Shown: positions 25,370 to 34,299 of the stretch, in pieces | Layout of the letters: the number at the start of each line of letters is the position of its first letter | Numbering within the stretch: the first letter of the stretch is position 1 | From: Nitrospinaceae bacterium | GTDB taxonomy: Bacteria > Nitrospinota > Nitrospinia > Nitrospinales > Nitrospinaceae | NCBI GenBank assembly: GCA_029261535.1 | Contig: JAJDBF010000038.1 | Coordinates: 62,001-126,000 of the forward strand | Length of the DNA: 64,000 nucleotides | Reading direction: 5' to 3' | Notes under the pieces: model-generated | Told to the model about the DNA's origin: nothing | Databases searched by the model: none | Seen by the model: the letters and a program-made list of their open reading frames with translations, nothing else | Position numbers and translations under genes: made by a program

Positions 25370-27079
25370 TTACAAAGCTTTTATCATCGTTACCAGATCA
25401 TCCAATCCGCCAGGGAATGGCAGGGAGCGGGATTCTCCGGTTTTCCGGAATTTGACCTCCAGGTTACCGGCTTCCAGGTTTTTGGGGCCAATCACGATAT
25501 GCACCGGAATCCCTGTTAATTCAGCATCTTTGAGCTTTGCTCCGAGGCGGTCTTTGCGGTCATCGAGTAAGGCCTCGATTCCCTGATCGATCAACATTTT
25601 GTATATTTTTTCAGCGGCCTCCTTCACCGGTTCGGCATTCTGGTTGACCGGGATGACCGATACCTGAAAGGGTGCGAGGGAGGGGGGCCAGACAATACCC
25701 TTTTCATCGTGGTTCTGCTCAATCGCCGCCGCCGCCGTGCGCCCGACACCGATGCCGTAACACCCCATCACGAAAGGTTGTTCCTTACCATTAGGGTCGA
25801 GAAAATTGGCTTTCAAGGCTTTACTGTATTTGGTGCCGAGGATAAAAATATGCCCCACCTCAATGCCGCGTCGAATCTGATAGTGCCCGTTTTCGCAACG
25901 TGGGCAGAGATCGCCTGCGATCACTTCCCTTAAATCCAGCATTTCAGTGATTGTAATGTCCCGATGCAACTGCACACCGGTGAGGTGCGTGTCCGGCTTG
26001 TTGGCTCCGGTGACAAAATCGTGCATCCTGCCAACCTCATGGTCGACGTAAATTTTAAGGTCAAGACCCACGGGTCCCAGAAATCCCACAGGGTACCCGG
26101 TTTTATCGGCGATGGTTTTTTCATCCGCCGGGTTCAGCCAGTCGCACCCGAGATGATTTTTCAATTTGATCAGGTTGAGTTGTCGGTCTCCCCGAACCAG
26201 TGCCGCGACCAATCCGTCTTCATATTCAAACACCAGGGTTTTGACGATTTGCTCAGGCCCGGTGCCAAGAAAACCTGCGACCTCATCAATCGTTTTCTTC
26301 CCAGGCGTGGACACCTCTGTTGGCGTGCCGGTTGAATCGGGAGCAGGGGAGGCCGCCGCAGGTTTGAGTTCTGCTTTTTCCAGGTTCGAGGCGTAATCAC
26401 AGTGGTCGCAAAACCCGACAGCATCTTCTCCCGAATCGGCCAGCACCATGAACTCGTGCGAAAAACTGCCGCCGATGGTTCCGGAATCGGCTTCCACCAT
26501 TTTGAAGTCGAGACCACAGCGCGTAAAAATATTGGCGTAGGCCCGCTTCATGTCTTCATAAGTCTTGCGGGTGCTCTTTTCATCGGCATGAAAACTGTAA
26601 GCGTCTTTCATGGTGAATTCGCGACCGCGCATGATGCCGAAACGCGGGCGGACTTCGTCGCGAAACTTGGTCTGGATCTGGTACATCAAGAGAGGCAGTT
26701 GTTTGTAGGATTTAACGTCGCGGCGAACGATATCGGTGATGACTTCTTCATGGGTCGGCCCGTAGCAGAATTCCCGGTCGTGCCGGTCGTTCAGCCGGAG
26801 CAGTTCCTTACCATAAAAATCCCAGCGACCGCTTTCTTTCCACAACTCCGCCGGTTGGATGCTGGGCAGAAACATTTCGAGGCCGCCAATGGCGTTCATT
26901 TCTTCGCGAATGATCTGCTCGACTTTTTTCAGCACGCGCTGACCGAGCGGCAGGATGGAATAGACACCGGACGCGAGTTGACGGATCATGCCTGCGCGAA
27001 TCATGAGTTGATGGCTGATCACTTCGGCATCGGCAGGCGATTGCTTCAGCGTCGGTATGAACATTTGGGTATAACGCAT
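25370..27079 (-). CDS. proS: Prolyl-tRNA synthetase, bacterial type with editing domain
   Basis: A 569-residue class II synthetase. The class II motif 1 region (GMIRQLASGVYSILPLG) leads into motif 2 (FRDEVRPRFGIMRGREFTMKDAYSF). An INS (YbaK-like) editing insertion spans about 230-385. Motif 3 (VMGCYGIGVGRT) is followed by an anticodon-binding C-terminus. The length matches the bacterial (E. coli-like) class. It stands alone between the PEP mutase gene and rimP. Confidence 0.96.
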   Translation of the reverse strand: MRYTQMFIPTLKQSPADAEVISHQLMIRAGMIRQLASGVYSILPLGQRVLKKVEQIIREEMNAIGGLEMFLPSIQPAELWKESGRWDFYGKELLRLNDRHDREFCYGPTHEEVITDIVRRDVKSYKQLPLLMYQIQTKFRDEVRPRFGIMRGREFTMKDAYSFHADEKSTRKTYEDMKRAYANIFTRCGLDFKMVEADSGTIGGSFSHEFMVLADSGEDAVGFCDHCDYASNLEKAELKPAAASPAPDSTGTPTEVSTPGKKTIDEVAGFLGTGPEQIVKTLVFEYEDGLVAALVRGDRQLNLIKLKNHLGCDWLNPADEKTIADKTGYPVGFLGPVGLDLKIYVDHEVGRMHDFVTGANKPDTHLTGVQLHRDITITEMLDLREVIAGDLCPRCENGHYQIRRGIEVGHIFILGTKYSKALKANFLDPNGKEQPFVMGCYGIGVGRTAAAAIEQNHDEKGIVWPPSLAPFQVSVIPVNQNAEPVKEAAEKIYKMLIDQGIEALLDDRKDRLGAKLKDAELTGIPVHIVIGPKNLEAGNLEVKFRKTGESRSLPFPGGLDDLVTMIKAL

Positions 27080-27124
27080 CGGAACATTCCGTTGAATGAG
27101 TTGACGGGGGCTTGCAGGGATGGG

Positions 27125-28885
27125 TCAGGAAGTCGCCACTTGCTGAGGCTTGGGCGCGGGGAACAGTTGGTTCGCCAGTTCAATATCTTCCGGCAGATGC
27201 ACTTCCAGCCAGCCTTCATGGATTTCCAGGTAATGCACACTGAACCCGCGCTCGATCATTTCCTGAATGAGATCGGTGAAGCGGAATGCGGACATGTTCT
27301 CGGCTTCCTGAATACCACCCTTGAAATTTTGCGCGCAATCTTCGTAGGTTTGCAGGAGTTGTTCGACCCCGGTGGCTGAAAATTTAGCCAACCCAATAAA
27401 CTCATGGGTAGCCGTCGCCGGGTCAATTTTCTTGCTGATCCGGGCGATGGTCCTTTGATAATCGAAATTTATATTGCGCCGCAGTTTTTGTCTGCGGTTG
27501 GTGCTGATAACGTAATCGTGAATCTTTCCCGGTAACGGGTCGTGATACTGAATGGAGCTGTCAACGACCAGCACGATATCCTCTTTGCGTTCCATCAGTT
27601 TTTTGATGACATCAAACTCAACCAGAATGTCGGAGTACAACAGGGCAAACCCGTTGATCATTTTTTCTCTGGCGCACAGCAGGCTGTGGACTTCCGAGCC
27701 CTGACGATAGTCGGGGTTGTGGACAAAACGGACTCCTTCCTCCGACATTTTGTCGGAAGCGAATCCTGTAACCACGGTGATGTCATTCAGGCCATTTACA
27801 TTGAGTGCCTTGACTTGCCGGTTGAGCAATGTTTTTCCGGAAATGTCGAGCATGGCGAGAGGCCGGTCTGCCGCGATGGAACCCATGCTGGACGTGTCGC
27901 CTGCCGCCGGGATGATCACCGGGATATTTTTGTTGGTCTCCAATTGCTTGTCTTTTTCTGTGACCGCAAGAAAACCGACCGCGCGAAAAATGTCTTTCAC
28001 CGGAGCGCACAGTCCATCGACTTCCAGGCTTCGTTGATTGGACAAGATACTTTGCGCGGTTTGTATCATGGATTTGTAAGCCGAGCGGAGCAGATGGTTG
28101 GCGTAGATCACCACGTTGAATCCGGCAGATTTTAATTCTTCTTCCTGAATGCGGTTGTAGGTGGTGGGCACACACACCAGCGGTCGCTCAATGCCAAGAC
28201 GCTTTTGCAGGTCCTTGTAGTTTTCTGCGAAGCTCAAAATTTCCTCAGGGTCTTTGGACTTGGAATGGACCATGATGCCATCGACTCCGGCTTTCAAGTA
28301 AATTTCGGCACGTTTCAACGCGTCATTCAAACCCATCCCGGCGATGAAACTTTCGAGGCGCGCGATGATCAGAAATTCTTTGGTCATCTGCACGGCCTTG
28401 CCGCGCGTGATTTTTTGTGCGAACAGATGCGGGTCTTCCAGCGTCTGGTTGGCCCCGGCTTCCAGGCTGTTGCGCTTGGGAAATACCTTGTCTTCAATGA
28501 TGACGGCAGACACACCGACCCGCTCCAGTTTCGAAACCATGTACTCGAAGTTGTTGGGGTCACCGCCGGTATCGCCGTCGACGATCATCGGCTTGTGCGT
28601 GACCGCCAGAATTTCGTTGATGGTGTGCAGACGCGAATCGAAACTGATGACTTCAATATCCGGATGCCCTTTGCCTGCGGAATCGGTGAGACTGCTTTCC
28701 CAGATGGCATCGAATTCCATGACGATATTGGTTTCATCGGATTGGCCTTCGACCTTGACCGTGTCGGCGATGATGCCACTGATCCCGTTATGAGCTTCGA
28801 GTGCCCGCACCAGATGGCCCTGATCAAGAAGCTGTTTCAGTTTGCCGCGCCGTTGTTCTGGAAGAATTTTATTTTGAAGAGTCAT
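27125..28885 (-). CDS. Phosphoenolpyruvate mutase fused to a nucleotidyltransferase domain
   Basis: A 586-residue two-domain protein. Residues about 12-300 are a PEP mutase: AIWESSL, DGDTGG (103-108) and the signature EDKVFPKRNS (131-140), which separates mutases from isocitrate lyases. PEP mutase makes the C-P bond of phosphonates. Residues about 321-565 are a nucleotidyltransferase domain of the kind that activates aminoethylphosphonate as a CMP ester (PntC-like). Its P-loop-like motif is unusual, reading PAAGDTSSMGS and RPLAMLD where GxGxRL and PKxL are expected, so the usual Lys is absent. No phosphonopyruvate decarboxylase or aminotransferase gene is in the window. An unusual repeat cluster lies just upstream. 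Confidence 0.85.
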   Translation of the reverse strand: MTLQNKILPEQRRGKLKQLLDQGHLVRALEAHNGISGIIADTVKVEGQSDETNIVMEFDAIWESSLTDSAGKGHPDIEVISFDSRLHTINEILAVTHKPMIVDGDTGGDPNNFEYMVSKLERVGVSAVIIEDKVFPKRNSLEAGANQTLEDPHLFAQKITRGKAVQMTKEFLIIARLESFIAGMGLNDALKRAEIYLKAGVDGIMVHSKSKDPEEILSFAENYKDLQKRLGIERPLVCVPTTYNRIQEEELKSAGFNVVIYANHLLRSAYKSMIQTAQSILSNQRSLEVDGLCAPVKDIFRAVGFLAVTEKDKQLETNKNIPVIIPAAGDTSSMGSIAADRPLAMLDISGKTLLNRQVKALNVNGLNDITVVTGFASDKMSEEGVRFVHNPDYRQGSEVHSLLCAREKMINGFALLYSDILVEFDVIKKLMERKEDIVLVVDSSIQYHDPLPGKIHDYVISTNRRQKLRRNINFDYQRTIARISKKIDPATATHEFIGLAKFSATGVEQLLQTYEDCAQNFKGGIQEAENMSAFRFTDLIQEMIERGFSVHYLEIHEGWLEVHLPEDIELANQLFPAPKPQQVATS

Positions 28886-28929
28886 AGTGGGTTCGTTTAT
28901 GGCTGAAGATTTTTTGTGAGGTCAGTCGT

Positions 28930-29126
28930 TATTGAGTGCATTATAAAATGTTCAAGAGCCGCTATTCGCGTTCTTGAATCCCGTTAGCTGACCGCAAGGT
29001 CTGTTTGCCGTTCGCCGTCCGCGGAGGACCACCTTGCGGTGGGGCTATATTACCGACCCGTATTATGCTGGCAACAGCTACTGAGCGTATTACAAAATGT
29101 TTCCCGTTCGCCGTCCGCGGAGGACC
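28930..29126. repeat. Duplicated palindromic intergenic repeat
   Basis: This gap between the PEP mutase gene and the 89-residue gene has two tandem copies of a mosaic. ATTGAGTGCATTATAAAATG (28930 on) resembles ACTGAGCGTATTACAAAATG (29080 on). A 21-base block starting GTTCGCCGTCC is identical at 29010-29030 and 29106-29126. It includes an imperfect hairpin (about 28950-28980) and the palindrome CCACCTTGCGGTGG (29029-29042). The same hairpin and palindrome recur inverted at 34.39-34.46 kb. Confidence 0.75.
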
Positions 29127-29132
29127 GGGGGG

Positions 29133-29402
29133 TTACAGTCGGTCCCGGATCCAGTCTGCCAGGTAAATGGTGTCGAGATCGAATCGTTTCAGTGCGTCCA
29201 GCAGGACTTCAATTTGTTGTGCTGACGGAAGGGCCCGGTCAAGAATTACAATGTCGCGTCCCTTGATTTTGCAGAGGCCGCTATTGGCAGGGAACTCAGG
29301 GTCCGCCAGGTCGCTGAAAACGACTTCAATATTAAGCTTGTTTGCCGCGGTATGCAAATCTTCAAGGCGGCGTGCAAGGTTAATGTCTGGCGGGTCGGCC
29401 AT
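29133..29402 (-). CDS. Hypothetical small protein
   Basis: An 89-residue soluble protein with no recognised family. It has a helical N-terminus (LARRLEDLHTAANKL), beta-like VVFSDLAD and IVILDRAL strands, and ends in IYLADWIRDRL. ATG 29402 is preferred to one four codons upstream. It overlaps or closely follows rseP and may be translationally coupled to it. Confidence 0.6.
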   Translation of the reverse strand: MADPPDINLARRLEDLHTAANKLNIEVVFSDLADPEFPANSGLCKIKGRDIVILDRALPSAQQIEVLLDALKRFDLDTIYLADWIRDRL

Positions 29403-29410
29403 GTGAGGGG

Positions 29411-30763
29411 TCAACTCATGATGCGCACAATGTCGTTGTAGAAGGCGAAGATCATCAGCGACAGGATCATGAACAGTCCCACCTGCGCGGCGCGTTCACG
29501 GTTGCGTTCGCTGACCGGTTTGCCTTTGATAATTTCGAGCAGGAAAAAGAAAATATGACCGCCGTCAAGAATCGGGATGGGGAGCAGGTTGATGAGCCCG
29601 AGATTGATACTGAGAAGAGCGGTCAAACGTATCAATTCGCTGAAGCCTTGCCGGGCCTGTTCGCCATACACCTGAAAAATGAGGATCGGGCCGCCAATGG
29701 AATTTGACGGAACGGAACCGAAAATCATTTTCTGGATGCTGATCGTGATGAGTTTGATCATGCCAAATGTTTCTTCGACCGAACGCGTGATAGCTCCCGG
29801 CAGACCGTAGGATCGGCTCAGTGTGGTGCCACGGAGGTTGAGTCCGATGAGCCCTTTTTCGACAGAAACGCCTTCTTTGTTTTTTACCTTTTTTGGGGTC
29901 GGGGTGAGTGCCAGGTCCAACTGTTGTTCATCACGAACCACAGAGAACAACAGTTCCTGTCCCGGTTTGTCAATCGCGGTGGGTAACAGGTCCTGGATTT
30001 CCCGGATGGGGACACCGTCTACTGCGACCAACCGGTCATCCACCTTGAGCCCGGCGGTATCGGCTGAGGAGCCTTTTTCAATGTAGGAGATGACGTTGCG
30101 TAGCGGAGTGATGCCAATGAGTCCGACCTTTTTTTCATCGCCAAGCATGTCGGTGATGGTGTCCATCATAGGGGTGATGGAAAACGGCAGGAGGGCATCG
30201 TTGCGGTCGATCATGAATTCAATTTTTTGACCGGGGGAATTGTGGACGGTGTCCAGCAACTGCTCCCAGTATTGAACTTTTTTGCCATTGATCTCGACGA
30301 TCCGGTCGCCGGTTTTTAATCCGGCGATGCTGGCTGGCATGTCTTCCTTCACGGTGCCAACGGTGGTGTCGAGCGAGGGCACACCCGTCATGTAGACCCC
30401 GGCGAAAATGATCCCGGCGAAAAGGAAATTGAATAGGGGGCCAGCGAAGGCAATGGCAATGCGATGCCCTACCTTGGCGTGGTGAAACGAGCCGACGGTG
30501 TCTGCCAGTTCTTCGTTCGGGTCTTCGCCCTTCATCTTGACGTAACCGCCAAGCGGGATTGCCGCGATGAGGTATTCCGTACCGCCTTTGGTGAAGCCGA
30601 TCAATTTGGGGCCGAAGCCGAGCGCGAATTTTTCGACAATCACGCCGAAGCGGCGCGCGACCAGAAAATGCCCGAGCTCGTGGACGAAGATGAGTGCGGC
30701 CAGCCCTCCTAAAAAGGCGGTCATGCGCATTCCAAAATCGAGAATGGTGTCTAAGGGGAACAT
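29411..30763 (-). CDS. rseP: Site-2 protease RseP (RIP metalloprotease)
   Basis: A 450-residue inner-membrane zinc protease that cuts within the membrane, in E. coli cleaving anti-sigma factor RseA. The HELGH zinc motif is at about residues 28-32, and the third ligand is in NLLPIPILDGGH near the C-terminus. Two PDZ domains lie between (about 125-200 and 205-290). It stands next to lolA and purN. No rseA or rpoE homologue is in the window, so the substrate is unknown. Confidence 0.93.
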   Translation of the reverse strand: MFPLDTILDFGMRMTAFLGGLAALIFVHELGHFLVARRFGVIVEKFALGFGPKLIGFTKGGTEYLIAAIPLGGYVKMKGEDPNEELADTVGSFHHAKVGHRIAIAFAGPLFNFLFAGIIFAGVYMTGVPSLDTTVGTVKEDMPASIAGLKTGDRIVEINGKKVQYWEQLLDTVHNSPGQKIEFMIDRNDALLPFSITPMMDTITDMLGDEKKVGLIGITPLRNVISYIEKGSSADTAGLKVDDRLVAVDGVPIREIQDLLPTAIDKPGQELLFSVVRDEQQLDLALTPTPKKVKNKEGVSVEKGLIGLNLRGTTLSRSYGLPGAITRSVEETFGMIKLITISIQKMIFGSVPSNSIGGPILIFQVYGEQARQGFSELIRLTALLSINLGLINLLPIPILDGGHIFFFLLEIIKGKPVSERNRERAAQVGLFMILSLMIFAFYNDIVRIMS

Positions 30764-30796
30764 AGAAAGTTCAGTCTTTTTTTGTGTTGCGACAGA

Positions 30797-31465
30797 TCAT
30801 TGCTGTTCGGAGAAGTCGATAATTTCGACTCCGGTCGGTGCTTTGAACAGGAACAGGCTGTCGTTGAGAGTTGGGTTGGTCTGGATGTCGGTGAATCGCA
30901 TTTCTGTGTGATTACCTAATTTATCATACACGCTGGATCCCAGTATCTGAAAATTTTTCTTGTCTGCGACGATGACGAGGTGATCGATATTCTGCTCCGC
31001 TTCCTTGGGAAACAAGGTGATCTTGTAGCTGGTCTCCTGTTCGAGGACCTGCCCGACATTGAAAGTTTGCGTGAGTTTTCCCTTGCCAGCGAGGAACAGT
31101 GCCGGCGTGTTGGAAGAATACACACTTTCAATTTTCATGCGGGTGGCCTGCTTGTCATCCGGCAGATACAGCCACAAATAATCTTCATCGCTGATGAGCA
31201 ACTGCGGGTCTGGCGCGGAATAATCCCATTTCATCCGCCCCGGTTTTTTGATGATGACGCTTCCTTTGGCGACCTGGGATTGCCCCATTACTTTCAGGTA
31301 GGATTTCTGGATGAAATTGGCTTTCAGGCTGGTGGTGGCATCGTAGCGTTTTTGCACGGCAGACACGGTTTCATCGGGACTGAGGGCGAAGGCGGTGGTG
31401 CTGACGGCCATCCAGATACAAACGGACCAGAGTGTGCTTAAAAGACATCGCTTTAAATTGTTCAT
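30797..31465 (-). CDS. lolA: Outer-membrane lipoprotein carrier protein LolA
   Basis: A 222-residue periplasmic chaperone that carries lipoproteins from LolCDE to LolB. The signal peptide ends near AFALS. The body has FIQKSYLKVMGQSQVAKGSVI and KPGRMKWDYSAPDPQLLISD, the family core. The C-terminus FKAPTGVEIIDF fits as well. It overlaps purN upstream by 4 bases. Confidence 0.9.
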   Translation of the reverse strand: MNNLKRCLLSTLWSVCIWMAVSTTAFALSPDETVSAVQKRYDATTSLKANFIQKSYLKVMGQSQVAKGSVIIKKPGRMKWDYSAPDPQLLISDEDYLWLYLPDDKQATRMKIESVYSSNTPALFLAGKGKLTQTFNVGQVLEQETSYKITLFPKEAEQNIDHLVIVADKKNFQILGSSVYDKLGNHTEMRFTDIQTNPTLNDSLFLFKAPTGVEIIDFSEQQ

Positions 31466-32088
31466 TCGGTGAATTCCTGAATGGAGACTCTTCTGCCTTC
31501 AATGCGTATCCTGTTTTCTGCAAGGAGCCGGACAGCCTCGGGATAAATTTTATGTTCTTCCTGCAATATGCGATCAGCAAGGCTCTCGGCGCTGTCGTCT
31601 TTTTCAACGGGCACCACCGCCTGAAGGATGATCGGCCCGCTATCGACTTCTTCTTCCACGAAGTGAACCGTACAGCCGGAAAACTTCACACCATGATCGA
31701 TGGCTTGTTGATGGACATTCAGCCCCGGAAATGCTGGCAAAAGTGATGGATGGATGTTGATGATTTTCCCGGCGAAGGTGCGAATAAAATCCGCATTCAG
31801 GATGCGCATATAGCCTGCCAGACAGATCAAGTCGACTCCGTGTTCTTTCAAGATTCCCACCAGTGCGGAATCATAGTCTGCCCGGTTGGTAAAATCCTTT
31901 GGATTCACAAACAGGGATTTGATGCCGGACTGTCTGCCGCGTTCTAAAGCCGGAGCGTTCTCTTTATTACTGAGAATGACGGCGACCTCCGCCGGAACAG
32001 TCCCTTCTTCAATCTGGTTCAGAATCGATTGCAGGTTACTGCCTCGTCCCGAGACGAGAACGCCGAGCTTGAAAGAATGGGTGGGCAT
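31462..32088 (-). CDS. purN: Phosphoribosylglycinamide formyltransferase
   Basis: GAR transformylase of purine synthesis, folate-dependent, with 208 residues. GVLVSGRGSNLQ is the opening, AGYMRIL precedes the folate site, and NIHPSLLPAFPG carries the catalytic Asn and His. GCTVHFVEEEVDSGPII has the catalytic Asp. It overlaps lolA by 4 bases and starts just after an inverted-repeat element. Confidence 0.96.
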   Translation of the reverse strand: MPTHSFKLGVLVSGRGSNLQSILNQIEEGTVPAEVAVILSNKENAPALERGRQSGIKSLFVNPKDFTNRADYDSALVGILKEHGVDLICLAGYMRILNADFIRTFAGKIINIHPSLLPAFPGLNVHQQAIDHGVKFSGCTVHFVEEEVDSGPIILQAVVPVEKDDSAESLADRILQEEHKIYPEAVRLLAENRIRIEGRRVSIQEFTE

Positions 32089-32094
32089 TGAGTG

Positions 32095-32201
32095 GGAACC
32101 TTTTAAAATTACTTGCGGCCGTGAGCAGGCACCTGTTTTTGAGGGGCTACGAACTGCCAGAACAGAATTTGTCGAATTACTGGAGGCCTTCTTAAAAGTC
32201 C
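32095..32201. repeat. Inverted-repeat element, copy 2 (upstream of purN)
   Basis: GGAACCTTTTAAAATTAC (32095 on) and TTAAAAGTCC (32192-32201) form imperfect arms. The interior has GCGGCCGTGAG and CTGCCAGAACAGAATTTGTC, which match the reverse complement of the copies at 41.5 kb and, more loosely, 20.1 kb. It lies 7 bases from the purN start. Confidence 0.65.
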
Positions 32202-32289
32202 GGATGGATGAACAGTGAGGTTTGTGTGCATGGCAACTAAGGTTAGCCTACCATTCTGGAATTTTAGGAGCAAGTGCGGGTGATCGAAG

Positions 32290-34275
32290 TCAGTTTCCCA
32301 GGTGGTCCATGATTTCTTTTATCAGTCCGACGTTCTGGGTGTGTCCTGATTTGTGGGCGGAGATTTTCCCTCGTATCGGTTTTCCCAGAAGGTAAAAATC
32401 TCCCAGGATGTCGAGGATTTTATGGCGTGCGAATTCATCCGGGTAGCGCAGTTCGGTGTTCAGCACCTTGCCATCGCCGAGCATGATGAAGTTGTCGAGC
32501 TTGCCACCGGTGGCAAAGCCGAGCTTGGTCAGCGCCGCCACTTCTTCCATGAAACCGAAGGTGCGGGCCGGAGCGATGTCCTGTTTGAAGCCTTCAAAAT
32601 TTTCATACTTGAACGTGTAATCCATGATTCCGATTGGAGCCGGGTAGTCCATGTGGTAGCTCACTTCAAAACCATCCGCAGGTTCTATTTTGATATGCGC
32701 GCCCTTGGGGTCGCCAAATGTATACTCGCGGTCGATCACCAACTCCTCGTAAGGCGCGTCCTGTTCCTCGAATTCTCCATCTTCCACCAGTTGGCAGAAG
32801 TCTTTGGCAGAACCGTCCATCACCGGTGCTTCATCGCCGATCTTGATTAGAAGGTTGTTGATGCGATACATGTGGAGCACCGCCATGATGTGTTCGATGG
32901 TTCCAACAGAAAAGAAGCCTTTTTTGATGCAAGTCGAATATTCGGTGGACTCTACATATTCCGGTTTCGCCGGAATGGTGGCGGTGCTGGAGATGTGACC
33001 AAAAATGATGCCTGAATTGGGCGGCAGGGGTTGCATGATTAAACCTGTTTTGATTCCTGAATGCAAACCACTTCCGCAAAGAACGACGCTTCTTCTCAGA
33101 GTGCGCTGTCGCGGCAGACGTCCAGCGCCCTTTTTCTTCGCCGAAGAAATGGCTTCGGATTCATCCATGCCGATGCGAGGCGGCAGATGATCGACGGTGA
33201 TGACATCATCCGGGTGCACCTGCCGTGCAATGTTGTCGAGGACATCGCGCAGTTCTTTCAGGTTGCCAGGCCAGCCATAGGCGACCAGTCGTTCGATGGC
33301 CTCGTCATTGACGGTGTGCGGGGTGTAGTTGCCGTGCTCGGCCAGTTCTTCAAAATATTTTTTGACCAGTATCGGAATGTTGGCCTGAAAATTTTTCAGC
33401 GGCGGAACTGTTAACGCGTTTTCCTGGAGCAAATCAAAAAGTTCACTGCGAAACTTTCCTCGCTCGACCCGTTCGGCAAGATCCACCGAAGTGGAGGCGA
33501 ATACTCTGGCGGGAAGAAACCGCGGGTCTTCTTCAGACTTAAGAGCTTGCACCAGTTTGTCCTGCAACGTGGGGGGCAAAGCTTCGATGTTTTTCAGGTA
33601 CACCACCCGGTCGCGCGAACTCTGGGCATCATTTTTTCCTTTACGCGCAAACAGCTCCTGTTGCAGGGAGGTCATGGAGCGGGAGGGGCAATTGATCTTC
33701 ATAAATGGCAAACGGGATTTTTTACTCTCTGCGTGAATCGCTTGAGCGACAAATTCCTTGCCCGTCCCCGGAGCACCCTGGATCAACATCGGATGGTTGT
33801 GGCGTGACGCTTCTTTTATTTTCTTTTTCACCTCGACCATGATTTGAAAACAATGTGGCAACTCCGGCTTGGAGCCGCCGTTGCGCTGTCCCTGGTCGAC
33901 GCGGGTCTGCTTCAGTTTGAGGGCCTTGCCCACCGACTGAAGTAACTGGTCCAGTGAGAAGGGTTTCTCGATGAAATCGAACGCGCCCAGTTTGGTTGCT
34001 TTGACGGCGGTGTCGATGGTGCCGTGGCCCGACATGATCAGGACTTCGATTTCCGGGTGATAGGTCTTGATGGTTTTGAGCACCTCAATACCATCCATTC
34101 CGGGAAGCCAGATGTCGAGAAGTACCAGGTCCGGCGGATCCGATTGCACCTGCTCCAGAGCATCGAGTCCGTCATCGGCGGTGTCAATCTGATAACCTTC
34201 ATCTTCCAGAATACCGTGGAGGGAACTGACGATGTTTTTTTCATCATCCACAATGAGGACGCGGGGTTTGGACAA
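32290..34275 (-). CDS. lpxC: NtrC-like receiver-AAA+ protein fused to UDP-3-O-acyl-GlcNAc deacetylase LpxC
   Basis: A 661-residue fusion. Residues 1-120 are a CheY-type receiver with all phosphorylation residues (D10/D11, phospho-acceptor D54, S82, K104), at NtrC numbering. Residues about 140-370 are an AAA+ domain with a good Walker A (GAPGTGKE, about 167-174) and WPGNLKEL. The GAFTGA sigma-54 loop is absent and Walker B reads VVYLKNIE with no Asp-Glu. No helix-turn-helix follows. Residues about 389-661 are a complete LpxC: RQRTLRRSVVLCGSGLHSG, TIEH (E461/H462), RHKILDILGD (H618, D622) and SAHKSGH (H645). TTG 34275 is chosen because AAAGGAG precedes it by six bases; the longer frame runs into repeat DNA. 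LpxC commits UDP-GlcNAc to lipid A. Confidence 0.9.
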   Translation of the reverse strand: MSKPRVLIVDDEKNIVSSLHGILEDEGYQIDTADDGLDALEQVQSDPPDLVLLDIWLPGMDGIEVLKTIKTYHPEIEVLIMSGHGTIDTAVKATKLGAFDFIEKPFSLDQLLQSVGKALKLKQTRVDQGQRNGGSKPELPHCFQIMVEVKKKIKEASRHNHPMLIQGAPGTGKEFVAQAIHAESKKSRLPFMKINCPSRSMTSLQQELFARKGKNDAQSSRDRVVYLKNIEALPPTLQDKLVQALKSEEDPRFLPARVFASTSVDLAERVERGKFRSELFDLLQENALTVPPLKNFQANIPILVKKYFEELAEHGNYTPHTVNDEAIERLVAYGWPGNLKELRDVLDNIARQVHPDDVITVDHLPPRIGMDESEAISSAKKKGAGRLPRQRTLRRSVVLCGSGLHSGIKTGLIMQPLPPNSGIIFGHISSTATIPAKPEYVESTEYSTCIKKGFFSVGTIEHIMAVLHMYRINNLLIKIGDEAPVMDGSAKDFCQLVEDGEFEEQDAPYEELVIDREYTFGDPKGAHIKIEPADGFEVSYHMDYPAPIGIMDYTFKYENFEGFKQDIAPARTFGFMEEVAALTKLGFATGGKLDNFIMLGDGKVLNTELRYPDEFARHKILDILGDFYLLGKPIRGKISAHKSGHTQNVGLIKEIMDHLGN

Positions 34276-34299
34276 GGATGGCTCCTTTGGGTGGAGGGT

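Noticed and set aside
26402-27379. 325-residue open frame on the + strand
   Set aside because: It is antisense to proS and the adjoining PEP mutase end. The composition looks like mirrored codon bias and no motif is seen.
32290-34275. The lpxC fusion as an active sigma-54 enhancer-binding protein
   Set aside because: GAFTGA loop and Walker B acids are missing and there is no helix-turn-helix, so transcription activation is unlikely.
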